Notes: generated by a model not told the origin, from the sequence alone. 16,242 nucleotides of DNA from Bondarzewia mesenterica (GCA_004802705.1 SGPL01000551.1:5459-21700), one strand, 5' to 3'; positions 1 through 10,578 are shown, counted from the first letter of the stretch. Program-made: numbers and translations.

Positions 1-183
1 TNACCTNGTATTGATATTGACATATCTTAGGACATAATATCTCAAGATTTTTGATTGTTTCCTGAGGTGCTTTACACATTTTGTTTTTAAAAACATCATC
101 TGGATTTGATTTGGATTTTTTTTTAAATTGTATACTTAACCTCATTTCAAGGCTTATCCTGATGCCTGTCTGGATGCAATCTG

Positions 184-569
184 TCATAGATAAGTGTCGA
201 TGGCGGACTTGTCCCGCTTATTCTGATTACGTAACGAGACTTTCGACAAAAAGTTGTTGGGTGAATAGCTTTCAGTGTCAGATGGCTCTGAATATATTGA
301 AAACCTTGGAGACGATGTCTTAGGTGAGATAGGCCGGAGGCAGTCTGCGCGACTCAAGCGACTCAAACCTTCAGGTAGCTACTGATTTTCAGCTTCTATT
401 ATCACCATCTTAGCCTTTCGTTGTAAGGACACAAATATCCCCCAGGTGGGTTCTCATGGGACCAGACAGTCAGATTCATATGGGATTCATGTTGGTATAG
501 CACTCATGTCTCAGGCATCGTTGAGAGAAAATGCTCATCTCCAACGTAAACATGTTGCTGCAGCTGGTA
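184..569 (-). pseudogene. decayed coding remnant, family not recognised
   Basis: Read on the minus strand, one frame from about 569 gives protein-like sequence (QQHVYVGDEHFLS, then after an in-frame TGA, HESHMNLTVWSHENPPGGYL). It then meets a run of stops. A one-base frame change near 440 picks up SLQRKAKMVIIEAENQ, a TAG, and then an open stretch of about 60 codons (SRLSRADCLRPISPKTSS onward) ending at the TGA at 184. At least two in-frame stops and one frame change make an intact gene unlikely. I read it as an eroded gene or transposon-derived fragment. The frame could also remain partly open up to about 610. No domain could be named. Confidence is moderate that it once coded and low for anything beyond that. 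Confidence 0.4.
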
Positions 570-775
570 GGTGATCCACAATATTGTTACTGTTGGTGTT
601 ACAATATTTGTATATAGGCAAAGCCCGGGAACGCACACACTGTTCTACCTCACCTAGGCCATATCTTCTCCCCCGTTCCCAGAATCTATCCGTCCATTGT
701 GCTTCCCGTTTCGCAGTTCCCTCAAAGCATCCTTCTTCTATTCGCCTGTCATCAAAATTAGCTGGAGAATCTCAA

Positions 776-1454
776 ATGCCCCGGCCTACAACGTTAACCT
801 ATTTTGGGCAGGCCAAATACAACCCTCGCTTCGAAAATAGTAACGGACCATGTAACGGTAAACTGGGTATAATCCTGTCAAAATGTAGCATGCAATATTT
901 TTTCTGAATAGTCATCGGTCTTTCAGCGGGACCATCCTCTCTTCCGGAAACTGCAATCAGACCAACCCGGGCGGTCCCCCTGAAACGCCAGAGGTCCAAC
1001 TCTGTAGAAGATGTAAGACAATTGCTTGTCCGTCCATCCGTGAGTATCATAGTTCCTTCCCTGTTCTTGATGACGTTTTAACTTCAGTCAGCGTGTTGTC
1101 CCTCGCGACACTGCCCTCTCTGACCAGGGCGCCCGGACGTCCGACTTCCAGCCCGCTGCTCCCTCTGTTGAGCCTGCCACTCTTTCTGCTCAGCCCACTT
1201 TTTTCGCTCTTCCCACAACAATAGCGGCGGAAGGCCAAGCCGTCCGAAAATTTCTGTTCGATCTTCGAATGGGCGAGCGTCACTTCAAGATATTATTTGA
1301 AGAAGGAGTGCGCACTGCCGAGGATCTGAAGAGCATTGTGGAACTGTCGCCCGAGGCTAAGAACAGCCTAGGAGAAGACTTGAAGAAAGGAGGCTTTACC
1401 CCCTTCGAGTACATGAGGCTGTTTGATGCACTGCTCAAGACATACAAGAAGTAG
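776..1454 (+). CDS. gene A: small protein with C-terminal ~68-residue helical domain, function unknown
   Basis: My three-exon model is 776-857, 927-1039 and 1092-1454, giving 185 aa. Introns 858-926 (donor GTAAAC, acceptor TTTCAG) and 1040-1091 (donor GTGAGT, acceptor GTCAG) restore one frame throughout. The start ATG at 776 has a good context (caaATGcc). The same frame is open upstream to an ATG at 584, so a longer N-terminus is possible. Residues 1-115 are Pro/Ser/Ala-rich and probably disordered. The last ~68 residues (KFLFDLRMGERHFKILF to LFDALLKTYKK) look like a compact helical bundle, perhaps SAM-like or death-fold-like, but I cannot assign a family. A diverged copy of this domain lies on the opposite strand at 1767-1972. 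That copy aligns without gaps once one base is restored, which supports the domain as real and coding. Confidence 0.6.
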
Positions 1455-1766
1455 TCTCATGGTGAACATGTAGTGAGTTAACCATTCATTCATGCGGCCT
1501 TATTAACAGTACTTTGCGACCAGTGCCGATTCGAAAGGATTTCATTGATGATTCAGTGTACGGTGACAACATGCATGCTGGGAAGCGTGAATAAGAAAGC
1601 AACCGATGTAATGACGATAAAATGTGGTGGATGGTGGATAACAACGAGCCCCGCGTCCGAGATACTGTATATAAAAGAAGCCGTGCTAGTAGTGACGGCA
1701 AACAAGTGTTAACCTGGAATCAGACACTAGCATTTCACGAACCGGAAGCAGTGAATCATACCGCAT
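1455..1766. other. convergent intergenic spacer between A and A'
   Basis: This is the tail-to-tail gap between gene A on the plus strand and the A' domain on the minus strand. It should hold both 3' ends. A TATATAAAAG sequence lies near 1668, but no supported plus-strand gene follows it. I see no other gene here. Confidence 0.4.
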
Positions 1767-1972
1767 TTATCCCTTGTAAGCGATGTGCAGCCCGTGGTAA
1801 AATTTCACGTAGTCGACAGTAGTAAATCCCTGGTTCTCTAACTTCTCCAAAGGATATCCAATGTTTCACGGGGCATGTGTCCGATGGCCTCTAAATCATC
1901 TTTCGTGAGTACAACCAGGTTATGCAGAATTGCCAAATGACGTTCGCGTAACTTGAGGTCAAGGACAAAATT
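1767..1972 (-). pseudogene. A': diverged, frame-broken copy of the gene A C-terminal domain
   Basis: On the minus strand this stretch encodes NFVLDLKLRERHLAILH, followed by DDLEAIGHMPRETLDIL. It then loses frame at a short T run (minus strand; AAA at 1849-1851 on the plus strand) and resumes in the next frame as LEKLENQGFTTVDYVKF, ending IAYKG-stop at 1767. Adding one base gives 68 residues that align without gaps to the last 68 residues of gene A. By hand count 24 of 68 are identical, and the protein ends at the same place. Sequence upstream on the same strand (a proline-rich open stretch ending PKPVPPSPTDD near 1980) could be part of the same gene, but the join is out of frame. It may be a pseudogene, or an intact gene with a base-calling error. 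Confidence 0.55.
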
Positions 1973-2434
1973 TGACGTGTTAATCGTCGGTTGGCGACGG
2001 AGGGACCGGCTTGGGCATCAAGTCAGTGAGCCTGCCAGTGCCTGAGCAGTGGACAGAACCAAGTGAACTTTCATAAGGAGAAAGAAACAGAGAAAAATTG
2101 TACGCGGGCGGGATCTCGAGATTGGGGAGCAGATGCGTGCCTTTGAAGGATGTCACAGGGTTATCCAAATCACTGATCCTGAAAAGAAGATCTTATCGTT
2201 CCGCGTAGGCTGGCTGTGACGTAGATTGAAAGCGGCTCGACGAGCTTTGTGCCACCCGCCGACGGGAACAGCGAATGAAGCTGAGATTGATTCGCATTCT
2301 TTTCTCTGCATCCGATGGCCATTCAATACTAGTTTTTCCCTCCAGCTGTGCTGCAGAGTTGGTGAGAACCGGAAATTTTGGCTAAGCCATGGTTTTTGAG
2401 AGCGATCCAAGGGAGCTTGGCGATGTTTGGATAG

Positions 2435-2907
2435 CTACGTCTTGATACGACCGTTCGTGAGGACCCTATTCGCTGCTTCGTGAACAAGCCCCAGAAGAAT
2501 CAAGACATAGAGAGTAAAATTTAACGCACAATGTAATACGACAATGTAATCTAAATCAATGGCTTTCGACTGGGTTTCAAGGGGGACGGATTGTGAAGTT
2601 TGAATTACTGTGAAAATGAAGACTTCATTAGTCTTATAGCCTTTGACAAGATGATGGCATCTGCAAGCGCGTACCAATACTATGAGTCGATTTTTTGTAT
2701 TCGACTACTAGTAGAAGGATATCCTCTGCTCTTAACTGAAATGAAGCAATAACCTCAGCCATATCGTTCACCGTCATGGCATTTTCATTGAAAAGCGCCA
2801 ACTTCTCCTTCGCTTTTGTCCATGTTCTAAGTAATTGGAACATAGCCCATTATCACAACAAATATCACCGGGAATGCCACTTACTTTATCGTCTGCGAGC
2901 CCTGCAT
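2435..2907 (-). CDS. possible small gene or gene remnant, unrecognised
   Basis: A minus-strand model starts at ATG 2907 (MQGSQTIK). It has a clean 58-bp intron at 2884-2827 (donor GTAAGT, acceptor TTACTTAG) and continues TWTKAKEKLALFNENAMTV, then DMAEVIASFQLRAEDILL, to a stop at 2634, giving 71 aa. The spliced sequence is amphipathic and protein-like. A further short GT-AG segment (about 34-40 bp, near the fungal minimum) could instead lead into a more hydrophobic stretch (FTLYVLILLGLVHEAA) ending at 2435. Upstream, around 2930-3100, several frames look partly coding (KATVIIGADSRK, LYSFMIQRPAEVG) but cannot be joined without frame changes. The locus may therefore be the damaged 3' end of a longer gene. 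Function is unknown. Confidence 0.3.
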
Positions 2908-3563
2908 GGCACGACCGGCCAACTTCAGCAGGTCGTTGAATCATGAAAGAATACAGGGATTGGAGAGAGGCGATCTGGCCCAAACCTTACTATCTCTCTT
3001 GCGGGAGTCGGCGCCGATAATAACAGTCGCTTTGCGATCCCAAAGACGTCCCGGGTTTCTCTACAACCCTATCCTGGACCTCATTGTCCACCCACGATCC
3101 GACTGTCCTCTTCTTATGATGAGGCGCCAGGCTTTACAGTGAAAAGATCCTTCGGGGCTGTATTTGCACACAAACTTCGCAGAGAAGAAACAGAAAGAAT
3201 TTGTGCAAAGCTCATTGCTATCATGCAATGTCGCTTGTTGATGGCATGCTCAGTGCTGAGTGCTCAGAAGATTATAACGCCGCGTCGTTCGTATCTCGAT
3301 CGCCCATAGATAAGATAAGATTAACAGAGTAAAATTCAGTATATATATTTCGAGTTAGAGAACGACTTTGTGAAGTAAATACATTCGATCATAAGTGTAA
3401 GTGCAACTAGGGAGGTACCTGCAGTTTCAGGCTGAAGTTACTGTATGTTAAGTAAGTATAAAACGAGAAAAATAACCGCAGCTACTGACTTCAAGATTGG
3501 TAGAGCGTATCGAGGATTGAAGAGCGGAGGAGTTGAGAAAGAGGCAGGAGACTGCAGGAGTTA
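2908..3563. other. region with no supported gene
   Basis: This lies downstream of gene B. Fragments of protein-like frame occur on the minus strand at 2930-3100 but do not assemble into a gene. The rest (3143-3563) shows no convincing open frame and would include the B 3' UTR. Confidence 0.35.
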
Positions 3564-5439
3564 TCAGAAATAGTCTTCATCGTCATCGTCATCGTCAGCC
3601 GAGTCGCGGTCTTCTATGTACTCATCGGGAGTTGTGCGCTGCTCCTTGGTGAGATCAGCCGTGTCTTGTTCGTGCACGTAACGATTAAGACGTGACTTAG
3701 ACGTCAGCGACCTCTTTAAAGTGAAATGATAAATATGCCCACCATCATTTGGAAGCGGATTGATGCCACAGATTTTCCTCAAGTGCGCAGCGCTGATGCC
3801 GGGTTTCTCGCTTTTAAGCTCCAAGCTTATAGAGCTCCCGTAACTTCCCATATATCCATCGTTCTCGCCTTCGGCAGCCTCTTCCTGGTCACGCGCGATT
3901 TCGAAAGGTATACCCACACTGGCCAAGATCAACTTAGCAGTCGTGCGCAGACTCACTCTTTCACCAAGCTTTCCGGCTTCCGCAGTGCCAAAGAGAGCGT
4001 CGTGGACGCGCTGCAAATCCGTTCTGGTAATTGGGCACGCACTGCGCTCAGAGTCTCGGTCGTCCAGGTAGAACCAACCAAACGGACGCCAGCCTTGAGA
4101 ACAATGAGCACGATCAACATCGTAATCGCGATAAGCCCTGACGCATTTGACCGGTTGGGGGTTGATACGATAGCCGAGGGAGTAGAGCCATTCGACGGAC
4201 GACCAGCGAGTGCGGTGGTGGTACGAGAAGTGAACATCGACGGACTGAGGTGAATTTGGTGAATGTATGCGCGCTATCACATCAGCATCCCGAACCTGTG
4301 AACGAGTACTGAGCAAGGGTAGTAAAAAATGAGTGAGAGAGGACCTACTTCAAAATCACCATCGTCCTGTACATCGACGGTCACTAAGGACACGCCGTCC
4401 GCGATCTTTTCCCATTCTCCCTCTTTCAAATCAGCTTCGTCAACCAGAGCAACCTCGACAGCTTCCTTCAATTTCGAAGTGTACAGTGCCATATCCTCAC
4501 CCTCCATATCTTCCATCATACCTTGGGTGAGCTTTTCGGCCGCCTCACGGTGAGTGATGTAGTCATTCCAGTGTGGAGAGCCGATAGGGTCTATTAGAGA
4601 GAAGAGCACATTTGCGCGTTCACGAGGTTCACTAGGAAGCTCCGCTGGAGGGTTGGGAGGAGCATGCTTCCACGTGTGAGTTTTAAGGTTCATGGAAGCG
4701 AATTCTTCAACGTCCCACACGGGAAGCAGGGTGACCTCTATTATACGACGATTGAGGATATATGCGCGTCGTTGGAACACACACACCACGACTTACCAAT
4801 GGTATGAGCTTGCCGGAAGTGCTCTAAGCTCATGACCAGATATCCGGGAGAGTAGATAATACCGCCACCAGTTAGAACCTGAGTGATGATGGGATCAGTA
4901 GATTCCACACAAATAAAAAAAAAGTGTCCTACCCAGTATTTCATAGGGATCCTGAGGATTCTTTCCAGCCTTTGCATAACCCAAAGAACAGAGTCAAGCA
5001 TGCTAAAAGGCAGCTCGATCCAATCTTGATCGTCAGATCCTTTTACCTCTTTGAAAACCTCTTTGACATCAGCAGATACTGCGACGACCTTGAGCATGGG
5101 ACGGTTCTCTCCCGTAATCGGACGGTCTGCTGGAGAGGGAAGATACGAAGGGCTCGAAGACTTCAAGCGTTCATAGTCTGTTAGAGACAGACGCAGGTCT
5201 TTGAACTTTTGTCCCTCGGAGATATGAGGAGCTGTTGTGTGAACACTCTGAATAAAGATGAGTACCATGCCGCATTCCTTGACCAAACCTAGAGCTGCGA
5301 CAAACCTGACCACAGAATATACACATCGTGTGAGATCTAGACTTTGACACTTAAGAATCAGGTGGGATTGATACTGATTGATATGGTCTCCCAATGGTCT
5401 CCCGTGAACGAAAGTGAACGGCCGAAGCAAAGCAAACAC
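3564..5439 (-). CDS. gene B: unrecognised multi-exon protein with acidic C-terminus
   Basis: Supported exons on the minus strand are 5247-4933 (possibly extending unbroken to ATG 5439), 4878-4797, 4737-4349 and 4295-3564. Introns 4932-4879, 4796-4738 and 4348-4296 are 53-59 bp, are GT-AG and keep frame. From 5439 the protein is 569 aa. An alternative start is ATG 5326, with a 21-nt exon and an intron at 5305-5248. The sequence around that ATG (ATGTGTATATT) recurs upstream of paralogue B'. The real 5' end may lie further up, since protein-like sequence continues to about 5470. Visible features include a segment DVKEVFKEVKGSDDQDWIEL, a tryptophan-rich part (WDVEEF, then GWRPFGWFYLDD at about residues 395-406), the motif SACPITRTDLQ, and a tail of repeated Asp codons ending EDYF. 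I see no signal peptide, membrane segment or catalytic motif. Splice sites and paralogue conservation make it a real gene. Function is unknown. Confidence 0.75.
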
Positions 5440-5813
5440 AACGATATTTGCCGTGTAGTCACGTGGTACGTGTGCAAGTAACTTTCAAGAATTTGAAGAA
5501 ACAAGGGCGCAGATTCCTCTCAGATTCCACAGGCCAAGATTTTTGGCAAAGCGACGGAAGACTGTAACCAATATATGTTCCACTGGCAAGGGTGAGTTCT
5601 TAATTACTGACCCTCGCAGTCGTGGTCAGGTTCATCGCATCAACACACTTCTTGAACAAGCTAGTCCTCCGGATTTTCCCACGAATATGCTCAATCACCT
5701 CCACCACTATCAGTTTCTACTCGAAATCTTCCTATAATTCTTGCACTTCTGTTTTACTATAGGCCATCGAGCCTGCGCCTTTCTTTCATTCCTTAAACTC
5801 TGTACATGTCGCT
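5440..5813. promoter_or_regulatory. divergent intergenic region between gene B and the kinase
   Basis: The two genes are transcribed away from each other, so this stretch should carry both promoters. It is pyrimidine-rich towards the kinase start. Plus-strand sequence 5592-5762 has a consensus donor (GTGAGT) and a pyrimidine-rich acceptor (TTTTACTATAG), and could be an intron in the kinase 5' UTR. A CACGTG-type hexamer lies near 5460 (tcacgtggt). Parts of 5440-5580 read as plausible protein on the minus strand, so gene B may extend into it. Confidence 0.4.
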
Positions 5814-5874
5814 ATGTCCAATTCCGGTCACAAACACGCCGCATCTCTCGCCCAGAACTACAAGGCTCAGCTAG
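5806..5874 (+). other. short upstream ORF overlapping the kinase start codon
   Basis: An ATG eight bases before the proposed kinase start opens a 22-codon frame that ends at TAG 5872-5874, inside the kinase coding sequence and in a different frame. If the mRNA includes it, scanning ribosomes could be diverted, lowering kinase translation. This is read directly from the sequence, but its use is inference. Confidence 0.35.
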
Positions 5875-8800
5875 CCTCCGCCTACAACGACCTTGGAAAG
5901 GAGCTCTCGTCTACCAAAATCAAGGTGGTAGGTAATTACACGCTAGGGAAAGTAATTGGAGAAGGTTCGTCCAGCGTCGCCGGGAAGAACGGACGGCTTA
6001 ACCTTCGGATGTTGCAGGAACTTACGGAAAAGTGCGCCTCGGCACCCACCGCCTCACATCCACACGCGTCGCCATCAAACAAATCCCAAAATCCCTTTCC
6101 GCTACCCTCACCCGCGAGATTCACCATCATCGCCAGCTTCATCATCCCCATGTCACCCAGCTTTACGAAGTTATCGCAACTGAGAATTCCATCTGGCTAG
6201 TCACAGAGCTCTGCTCGGGCGGTGAGCTCTTCGACTACATCACTGAGAAAGGCAGACTATCCGAGGACGAGACCCGTATTATATTTGGTCAATTATGCCT
6301 CGCCGTTAATTATGTTCACGAAAAGGGTATCGTCCACCGTGACCTCAAGCTCGAGAACGTCCTATTGGACGAGCGATGTAGGATCAAGCTCGGCGACTTT
6401 GGCTTCACACGCGAGTTCGAACGAGGTGCATATCTAGAGACTTTCTGTGGCACTACGGGGTACGCCGCTCCGGAAATGCTCGAAGGCAAGAAGTATCTTG
6501 GCCCAGGTGCGTCGTTCGCATGTATTTTATCTTCTTTTCAGTTGAGTGCTAACGTTTGGCCCGCAGAGGTCGACGTTTTGGTCTCTAGGCGTTATTTTGT
6601 ACTGCTTGTTGACGGAGCGCTCCCGTTCGATGATGATAACGACACTGTCATGCGCGACAAGGTCATCAAGGCCGAGTTTGAGGACCCAGAATGGCTCTCT
6701 GAAGGTACTTCTATCGCTGACAACCGTCCACGTTCCCTCTGATCTCCATGTACAGATGTACGAGATTTGCTCAAACACGTGCTGCAAAAGGACCCGACCA
6801 AACGGATGACAATACGGCAAATCCTCGCACATCCGTGGTTCACGCTGCACGCGCCATCGTCGGCGAATTCTCCCCCCGCCGCCACAGCTGGGCCCGTAGA
6901 TTCCCGTTCTTCCTATGAACCTTCTGGATCATCTGCCACCTCTGAATCCACCACGTACGGGTCTACCTCGTCCGAGATTGACCGCTCGAGCAATACGACA
7001 CCCGATGAGGAGCAGTCACAAGACTCTCACGAAAAGCCGTTGCACGTGCATCGAAACGCGAGCCAGAGCACGATTAAGAAGCCCGAGGGCAAGGCAAAGG
7101 GGAAGCAGAAAGGCGTGTCGCAGCCGGAGACGGTACAAGAAGAGGAGCCTTCCAGCAGGTCGAACGGTGTGTCGTCTAGCGCTTCAACTAGCAGTCGACC
7201 ACGGACCCGTTCACCTTCGTCGTCATCGAAAGAGCCGCCCGCCATGCCGACGCGCACGCCGGTGCGCACCAAGCGTCGGTCGGTATCGTCCACTTTATCG
7301 GACCCGGCGTCGCCGACGACGGAGAAGCCAATGACACCGCTGCCGCCGCAGGACTTTGCGTCACTTATGAACACCCCTGCGCCGATTATTTTTGGAACTT
7401 CGCTGGAGCGGGAGTTGTTGAACAGTCTGAGCGCGCTCGGGTTCGATACGCCCCAAATTGTGCATTCAGTGCTGAGCAACGCATGCGACTCGGCGGGCGC
7501 AATGTGGTGGATGCTAAAACGCAAGTCAGAGAAGAGGGCGATGGAGGAAGGCACGGTCAAGTCAGTGCTATCACAGATTGAGGAGCACGAACAAGCTACG
7601 GACGATGCGGAGAGACAGGGGAGTGTCGAGAAGAAGCGGAGGAAGAATTCGCGTGCCACTCAGCCGCCTCTGTCGTCCGCACGCTCGGCTCCCGAGCTCG
7701 CTTTCATCCCGCCAACCCCAACGGTATCTCAGCAGCGTCCCATGACGCCCCCTCGCAATAAGTCGCCGAACAATCCGTTCCTGTCTCCTTCGACCTCTGC
7801 GGCGGAGTCGCTGGTCAAGTCGACGGCATCGACGCCGGCGGGAAGTCTGAAGGACAAGGACAGCTCCAAGGGCCGGCGCGAAGGGAAGGCGAGGTCGGGC
7901 AGCGTCAGCATTATGCAACGCGCCACGACCGCTCTGGAGGCGGCGGGGTTGGTGAGGAAAAAATCTTCCGAGGCGGTGAAGGAGCAGCATGCCAAGGACA
8001 AGGAGCAGCATGCCAAAGACAAGGAGAAGGAAAGCGAAAAAAAGGTGGTCGCCGCAGAGGAGCGGCGGGATTCGCATGGAAAATTGCCGAAGTCGCCTCC
8101 TCTGAAGGCTGTCAAAGACACCGTAATGCCTTCGACGCCCTCCATGGACCTCGCTTCCGCGCCTGTGAACCCCAGTTCTCCATGGATGCTCCCTAACTTG
8201 AGTAACTCGCCGCCAGGGTCTCATGCCCCTACACCCGTCAACTCGCCAGGTGATACTCTGACTGCCCTCCCCAATATAACAGAGAATGGTATCAAGTCAG
8301 GTCACCATCGCAACCGTGCAAGCCTGCTTTCTGCCTTCCGTATGTGGTTCAATGAAGACCGCAAGGGAAAGCGCAAGGCTGGGGCAGGGAGCGGGCATGG
8401 CCTCTCCTACGGCCATTCCGTCAATGGCAGGTCACCGTCATCTACCGATTTGGGACGAAGCAGTGTTAAAGTTAAGCGACAGACCAGCGGGAACAATCGT
8501 AAGACTCATCGAGCGAAAGGCCACTCCATTTCCTCTCACCGTTCCAGCAGCGTCAACTCACGGAGATCTTCGACCGCATCCATGCATATGGTCATTCTTG
8601 ATTCCCCACAGTATGGCTTGGACCACATGGTCAATATGTCGCGACAGAGAAGCGACCCTAGTCGTCGGTCATTTGGCAGCCGCACGCCCAACTCAGAGAG
8701 AGGGGACTACATACCCTCTCGACCCTCTTCTGTACAAAGCTTTTCCATGAAGCAACGACACAGAAAGTCGCCGTCAGTGAGCTCAGCGGGATCGATGCAT

Positions 8801-9698
8801 ATGGTGCGAACCGCTTCACCTTTCCACCGCAGAGCTGGGTCCGGGTCGTCAACCCGTGTCATCCGTTCCCCGCCTCAGCTTTCTCGTTCCCCCCATGTAC
8901 GATCGAACTCCGCCACGTCATCCATCCATTCTTCCCGCCCTGGTTCATTCTACGAACCGTCCGAGAGCGAAGGCACACGTACGAGCTCGCCGTTCCGATC
9001 ACACTCGAGACGGAGTGTGGACGACGCGCCGAAACGCGGTGCTTACGGCACCTCGACGTTCGTTGCGCAAAAACGGCAAACTGCGTTCTTGCCGCCCAAC
9101 GCGGCAACGGGCTACGGCAATTCCGTTGGTCGTTCAAGTTGGAAGAAGTCATGGGGGCTCGAGCCGCCCGGTTGGCAATCCCGCACGGCACATTTGCCCA
9201 TCGAGGTCCTGGCGATCTCACCGGCGGGGGATGGGTCGGCGAGCATTCGCGACGTATTTTCTGGGAGGCATTCGCTGAGCATAGGTGACGAGGATGACTG
9301 GGTTGACGAAGACGACGATGTGCCTGCCTTTGCAGGCGGTCTCGGTCAGATGCCCACCTCTGCATCCGCACCATCGTCGTCGCCTTTTGATCAAAACGTT
9401 GTTTGGAGGTCAATCTGGTATGGAGGCGCCTTTGATGCTTTCTCCTCCTCCCCGGGGAAATAGTGCGCGTGTGTCAGGTAAGAGGGCAGGCAAAAGCAGC
9501 GGCAATGGGAGTTCGGTTGCAGGTGGGAGATCGAAGCCAGCGCATTCGCCAATTGGAAGGATATCGCCCTTACCAATGGATGGGGTGTCGGAGGCGCCCG
9601 AGGCAAGGGGTGGAAGGAGGCAGTTGCCAAACAACCGGCCGGGGCCAGCGTTCAGGGGGAACGTCATCCAAGAGGAGGATGAGGGAGAGGAGGAATGA
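5814..9698 (+). CDS. CAMK/CAMKL-type Ser/Thr protein kinase with UBA-like segment and long disordered tail
   Basis: Exons are 5814-5964, 6018-6506, 6567-6704 and 6756 to the end, with introns 5965-6017, 6507-6566 and 6705-6755. The kinase domain spans about residues 41-288. It shows a glycine loop GEGTYGKV, the lysine of VAIK (71), HRDLKLEN (157-164), DFG (177-179), a T-loop with LETFCGTTGYAAPE (Thr192 is the likely activating site) and KRM before the final helix. A UBA-like helix segment at about 476-517 ends in WWMLKRK, as in AMPK/SNF1-related kinases. DFGFTREFE recalls fungal Kin4-like and Gin4/Hsl1-like kinases, but I cannot choose between them. The rest is Ser/Pro/Arg-rich and probably disordered. 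Exon 3 contains two compensating one-base frame changes that destroy the expected subdomain IX sequence. As given, exon 4 stops at 9463. A +1 change near 9385-9404 would carry it to 9698 (about 1239 aa rather than 1161). Confidence 0.92.
7979..8020 (+). repeat. in-frame 21-bp tandem duplication in the kinase tail
   Basis: Two copies of a 21-base unit encode KEQHAKD twice within the disordered part of the kinase. The copies differ at one base. The charged, helix-prone stretch continues with KEKESEKK. Confidence 0.85.
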
Positions 9699-10452
9699 TT
9701 TGTCAGATGGGTTGGAGGGTAGATGCAACGATAACCTTGCTTACACGTCTGCACGCCGCCGCCGCTTGGTTCGCTTCTTTTATCCGTCATCTTACGAAAG
9801 TCCTCGGCAGTTTTTTTTTTGCATGAACGACAACTGTAGCTTATGGTTCGGATTATTTTTCTCGGGACCCTTTTATTTTGTTCCTTTTCTGTCGCTGCAT
9901 TATCCTATGGCTCGTTCCTTTTCATTTTTATCTGCGCTCGCATCACACCTTCAGATACCCTACGGTCGCCCCCACCCAAATCCCCCATTGATAAGCAGCG
10001 TTGCTATATGCACCATGCGCTTGCACAACGTTCAACTGGCCACCACTATTCATGTGGGTACACACTTCTACGCGGCTTGGCATTGATGTGTTGATCGGAC
10101 GTTCAGAGAATCGCCGGGTTCATTGATAATGTGGCCTTATTTATGACTTTTTTTCCCTTTCTTTTTGCACAAGGTATGTAGCCCCACACAGAACGATGGT
10201 CTTCTCATGTGGTGGTCGCGATGGACACTAGCAATTGAACGCTAAACGTCCATGTACTTACTTTACTGGCGCTGAGCGCTCGAGTTGGTTCAAACAGAAG
10301 GTGATTGACATGGAGTTTTCTATTTTCCATGCGTAGGGAATTGGAACTGCTGTCGTCATTAAGTATTTGACAGTATCAGCCGCGGAGTGGCCGTGCCCGT
10401 CGCAAGTCAAACCGAGGCATTTGTCAGGACACAATGAGGAGTCGTCTGCAAG
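9699..10452. other. intergenic region downstream of the kinase, no supported gene
   Basis: This holds the kinase 3' UTR (a T-rich tract near 9811-9820) and the upstream region of B'. A plus-strand stretch around 10332-10500 reads as moderately protein-like (GIGTAVVIKYLTVSAAEW) after a pyrimidine-rich acceptor-like TTTTCCATGCGTAG, but I could not connect it to anything. Confidence 0.35.
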
Positions 10453-10578
10453 ATGGCTCAAAAACTGCGAATACTTGTGGTTGACTTGGAATATCCTATA
10501 AACGTTTCGAGAGGACTTCTTCAGTCATGGGAAGACCCAGCCTACGAAATCGTACATCTTTTCAGGTCCCTATAAATG
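10453..10578 (+). CDS. short ORF, candidate 5' part of gene B'
   Basis: A 41-codon frame starts at ATG 10453 (MAQKLRILVVDLEYPINVSR) and ends with a stop just after EIVHLF. One base out of frame, the sequence continues SGPYKWSEGVGYHVLYLLES up to a consensus donor (GTATGT at 10679). This resembles the N-terminal stretch of B (PFTFVHG, then GDHI), but only weakly. It may be the first exon of B' with a frame break at a T4 run, or an unrelated small ORF. Confidence 0.25.

Noticed and set aside
1665..1675. TATATAAAAG as a promoter element
   Set aside because: No supported plus-strand gene follows. The region is the spacer between two converging genes.
3726..4253. 175-codon plus-strand frame
   Set aside because: It is antisense to the last exon of gene B, which is supported by splicing and by its paralogue.
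7571..8224. 217-codon minus-strand frame opposite the kinase tail
   Set aside because: It is an antisense shadow of GC-rich, Ser/Arg-rich coding sequence, with no family-like content.
10571..10577. TATAAAT as a TATA box for B'
   Set aside because: It lies within sequence that may itself be coding for B', and the 5' end of that gene is unresolved.
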